Below are positions 61,672 through 64,000 of a stretch of 64,000 nucleotides of DNA, piece by piece. Within the stretch, counting starts at the first letter, position 1; every line of letters begins with the position of its first letter. The position numbers and the translations under genes are program-made. The notes under the pieces are model-generated. The model was not told the origin of the DNA and searched no databases. It saw nothing but the letters and a program-made list of their open reading frames with translations. This DNA is from Clostridia bacterium. GTDB taxonomy: Bacteria > Bacillota > Clostridia > Lachnospirales > Lachnospiraceae. Location of the stretch: positions 14,003 to 78,002 of the forward strand of contig BNZC01000003.1 of assembly GCA_026000755.1 (NCBI GenBank). Direction: 5' to 3'.

Positions 61672-62783
61672 AAGCGATAGGAATGATTTTAGCAGGGGGG
61701 CAGAACAATCGTATGCAGGAGCTTTCCAGCAAGCGTGCGGTTGCGGCGATGCCCGTTGCAGGCAGTTACCGCTGTGTTGACTTTGCACTGAGCAATATGA
61801 CAAATTCTCACATCAATACGGTTGCAGTTTTGACGCAGTACAATGCCAGAAGCCTGCATGAACATCTCAATTCTTCAAAATGGTGGAACTTCGGGAGGAA
61901 GCAGGGTGGTCTTTATATCTTCACACCCACTGTGACGGAGAATAACAGTTGGTGGTATCGGGGAACAGCGGATGCCATGTATCAGAACATTGACTTTTTA
62001 CGCAGGAGTCATGAACCCTATGTTATTATAGCTACCGGAGATTGTGTATATAAACTGGACTACAATAAGGTCTTGGATTATCATATTTCAAAGAAGGCGG
62101 ACATTACCGTTGTATACAAGAAATTGCCCAAGGATGCGGACGTAAGCCGTTTTGGCGTACTTCGTATGAACGAAGATTCCAGGGTGACGGAATTTGAAGA
62201 GAAGCCGATGGTTGCACTTTCCAATACGGTTTCTACGGGAATCTATGTGATTCGCAGAAGGCAGTTGATTGAGATGTTGGAATTGTGTGCCCATGAAGGA
62301 CGTCATGATTTTGTCGTTGATATTTTGATTCGCTATAAGAACATGAAGCGGATTTACGGATATGAGCTGACGGATTACTGGAACAATATCTCCACGGTGG
62401 ATGCCTACTATAAGACAAATATGGACTTCCTACAGCCGGAAGTGCGGCATTATTTCGGTCAGGATCCTCAAATTTTCTCAAAGATTGCGGATCTTCCGCC
62501 CGCAAAATACAACGGCGGTTCTAAGGTACATAACAGCTTGATTTCAAGTGGGTGTATCATAAACAGTACGGTGGATAATTCCGTTTTGTTCAAGAAGGTG
62601 TTTGTGGGCAAGAACTGTACCATTAAGAACTCGATTATTTTGAATGATGTGTATATCGGAGATAACACCCATATCGAAAACTGCATTGTAGAAAGCAGAG
62701 GAACATTGGGGTCGAACGCATACTTTAGCGGCGGGGACGGCGTTAAGGTGGTGTATGAACGGAATGATAGATACGTGATATAA
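61668..62783 (+). CDS. glgD: GlgD, regulatory subunit of ADP-glucose pyrophosphorylase
   Basis: 371 residues, a GlgC paralogue common in Firmicutes: [14 protein letters not shown] replaces the catalytic GGxGxRL, consistent with weak or no catalysis. Works with GlgC as a heterotetramer with higher activity. The ATGA overlap with glgC fits a stoichiometric complex. Confidence 0.93.
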   Translation: MKAIGMILAGGQNNRMQELSSKRAVAAMPVAGSYRCVDFALSNMTNSHINTVAVLTQYNARSLHEHLNSSKWWNFGRKQGGLYIFTPTVTENNSWWYRGTADAMYQNIDFLRRSHEPYVIIATGDCVYKLDYNKVLDYHISKKADITVVYKKLPKDADVSRFGVLRMNEDSRVTEFEEKPMVALSNTVSTGIYVIRRRQLIEMLELCAHEGRHDFVVDILIRYKNMKRIYGYELTDYWNNISTVDAYYKTNMDFLQPEVRHYFGQDPQIFSKIADLPPAKYNGGSKVHNSLISSGCIINSTVDNSVLFKKVFVGKNCTIKNSIILNDVYIGDNTHIENCIVESRGTLGSNAYFSGGDGVKVVYERNDRYVI

Positions 62784-62786
62784 GGT

Positions 62787-62825
62787 AAAAAAAGAACCAT
62801 CTCCGAAAGGAAATGGTTCTTTTTG
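62787..62825 (+). terminator. Terminator of the glg operon
   Basis: AAAAAAGAACCAT pairs with ATGGTTCTTTTT around CTCCGAAAGGA; the A/T-rich flanks make it usable on both strands. cspA on the minus strand ends about 110 bases away. Confidence 0.8.
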
Positions 62826-62936
62826 TTTCATCAGGTTCATCAATAACACAATATCTTTTAGATTCAAGTACGACTTTGCGTATATATGTTTCTATATCAG
62901 ACACAGGTACATTGGTAAACTTACTGATTCAAAAGA

Positions 62937-63137
62937 TTAGCGGATTGCAGTCACGTTAATCGCCTGAGGTCCCTTAGAACCTTCCGTAACGTCGAACTCT
63001 ACTGCTGCGCCTTCTTCTAAGGACTTGAAACCATCCATGTTAAGACCGCTGTAGTGAACGAATACGTCATTGCCGGATTCATCAGAAATGAAACCGTAAC
63101 CTTTTTGGTTGTTAAACCATTTTACTGTACCTTGCAT
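62937..63137 (-). CDS. cspA: Cold-shock protein (CspA family)
   Basis: 66-residue single cold-shock domain with RNP1 KGYGFI and RNP2 DVFVHYS. RNA chaperone. GGAGG before the ATG. Own promoter and a short structured leader (see next). Confidence 0.96.
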   Translation of the reverse strand: MQGTVKWFNNQKGYGFISDESGNDVFVHYSGLNMDGFKSLEEGAAVEFDVTEGSKGPQAINVTAIR

Positions 63138-63166
63138 TTTAGTACCTCCAAAAAATATAATTTGCG

Positions 63167-63218
63167 TACGCCTTTTTGCGTACTTGATAACTATAACACA
63201 GCTTTAAGGAAATGTAAA
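63167..63218 (-). promoter_or_regulatory. cspA promoter and leader hairpin
   Basis: TTTACA (63213-63218), 17 bases, TATAGT (63190-63195) on the minus strand. The transcript starts with a perfect hairpin GTACGC-AAAAAG-GCGTAC (63167-63184), followed by an A/T-rich stretch to the ribosome binding site. Confidence 0.7.
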
Positions 63219-63246
63219 GCGAAATTTTCAAGTTTTTTGATTTTTT

Positions 63247-63792
63247 TCATAATAATTCGCAAGAAATGCCGTGATTGCGAAAAAAACGAGGTACCAAACG
63301 GTCCCATTCTTCTTCTAAGGACTTGTCGAGAGAGAAGCTTTGATAGGCGATTCCTGTTGTACAGCGTAGCTGTCCTCCTTGGTAGGTCAGACGTAAAAAT
63401 AGAGCGGACACATCACTTGGAGCAAAACTTGACCCGCTGCGCAGTATGGTGCGTTCTTGATTTTCCGGGGAAAGCTGAAACAGGAACTGAAATGATAGGG
63501 GCGAGCGTTTTCCTTTCATTAGTTCATAGCAAAAAGGGCGCAGCATGGAATAGGGGGCAATGGTAGCTTGGGCAGTCAAAGAGGAGGCATCCGTCCCTGC
63601 CTGCCTGTCGGCAGGTGTAAGGGTTTCGCCGCCTTTTTCGTCTTCAAAAAAATCGGCATGGAGGTGTCCGTCGATTTTGTGCGTAACATAGGTGGTAATA
63701 GTGGCTTCCGGCAGAAGGAAACGGTCAAATAAATCACTACGCAAAAACAAGTGCATGAAATCTTTCAAATCGGGAAGGTGTAGGGCTATCAT
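63247..63792 (-). CDS. DUF5721-like conserved protein
   Basis: 181 residues, no membrane segment. Begins MIALHLPDLKDFMHLFL..D.FD.FLLPEATITT, a pattern I associate with a small family largely limited to Lachnospiraceae (DUF5721), and ends in an aromatic beta-rich half. Function unknown. Its upstream region is interrupted by the transposon end at 63874. Confidence 0.7.
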   Translation of the reverse strand: MIALHLPDLKDFMHLFLRSDLFDRFLLPEATITTYVTHKIDGHLHADFFEDEKGGETLTPADRQAGTDASSLTAQATIAPYSMLRPFCYELMKGKRSPLSFQFLFQLSPENQERTILRSGSSFAPSDVSALFLRLTYQGGQLRCTTGIAYQSFSLDKSLEEEWDRLVPRFFRNHGISCELL

Positions 63793-63873
63793 GAAATAGG
63801 AATATCCTTTCTTGTGGGAAGAAGTTCTGTTATAAATCTAGCATAAAAAGATTGGACTGTCAAGGACTGTAAG

Positions 63874-64000
63874 GTTACTACTCAGCTAGGCAATTGCCGA
63901 AACTCCGGCAAAGAGGTCATTGATAACGGAAAAGGGAGAGAGATTCTGCTTGATGGCAGTTTTGACGATAGACATTAAGGTGGCAAAGGATTTGCCCCCT
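63874..64000 (-). mobile_element. End of an insertion sequence (IS66-like, partial)
   Basis: The inferred end is GTTACTACTCAG (63874-63885), matching 10 of 12 bases of the MITE-like ends (GTTACTATTCAC). A transposase frame ends immediately inside it. The element continues beyond the window, so the other end and target duplication cannot be seen. Confidence 0.6.
63886..63999 (-). CDS. Transposase C-terminus (partial)
   Basis: Open frame from the window edge to a TAG at 63886-63888: GGKSFATLMSIVKTA..., ..NLSPFSVINDLF. The pattern G.K...... S.V.TA...L.PF....LF resembles the C-terminus of IS66-type transposases; too short for certainty. Too short to appear as a long ORF. Confidence 0.5.
   Translation of the reverse strand, partial: GGKSFATLMSIVKTAIKQNLSPFSVINDLFAGVSAIA

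Noticed and set aside
1..64000. tRNA, rRNA or tmRNA genes
   Set aside because: No cloverleaf or conserved RNA sequence noticed in the gaps; visual inspection only.

Overview
The window looks like a chromosomal segment of a low-to-mid GC, flagellated, endospore-forming anaerobic Clostridia, most like Lachnospiraceae. The reasons are the fused flagellar/chemotaxis operon with FliY, CheC, CheD and a FliA-type sigma factor; spoIIAA-spoIIAB-sigF; the SCIFF peptide with its radical SAM maturase beside secDF; a GlgC/GlgD pair; and several small families typical of that group. Assignments rest on recognising protein sequence by eye; no search was run.

Layout. 1-21353 (+): about 21 kb of flagellar, export and chemotaxis genes in one direction with overlaps or short gaps (fliL, fliM, fliY, cheY, fliO-P-Q-R, flhB-A-F-G, a PilZ protein, cheB, cheA, cheW, cheC, cheD, a small membrane protein, fliA, a FapA-like gene and three conserved unknowns). 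21439-24866 (-): iscR, a cysteine desulfurase, an IscU/NifU scaffold and mnmA, an iron-sulfur and tRNA-thiolation unit with a strong promoter and candidate operators. 25024-29824 (+): a SpoVB-like flippase, a Csp-like subtilase, an AbrB/PIN toxin-antitoxin pair and a flavin reductase. 29821-33150 (-): a 1109-residue repeat-rich, probably sortase-anchored surface protein. 33673-43522 (+): a GH9 lipoprotein, valS, folC, a small ORF plus a TPR membrane protein, and the spoIIA operon. 43647-54817 (+): a 7TM-like GGDEF protein, thiE-thiD, the SCIFF pair, secDF, an unknown membrane protein, deoB and prfC. 54814-60098 (-): prs, dnaI-like, dnaD and murC. 60397-62783 (+): glgC-glgD. 62937-64000 (-): a cold-shock protein, a DUF5721-like protein and the end of a transposase running off the window.

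The most unusual content lies under and between the genes. (1) A family of small non-coding elements has ends like GTTACTATTCAC; two copies have 8-bp flanking direct repeats, and the same end sequence abuts the partial transposase at the right edge. (2) At least 16 G8-G10 tracts, mostly in coding sequence and often followed by TA, lie on both strands. (3) Several genes have their 3' ends duplicated just downstream of their own stop codon with the tail still readable (fapA-like, the small gene after it, iscU), and a related duplication sits at the spoIIAA/spoIIAB junction. (4) A structured repeat lies in the leaders of cheW and of the gene after secDF, with a compensatory base-pair change between copies. 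(5) DnaA-box-like 9-mers cluster beside dnaD/dnaI. No tRNA, rRNA or CRISPR array was seen.
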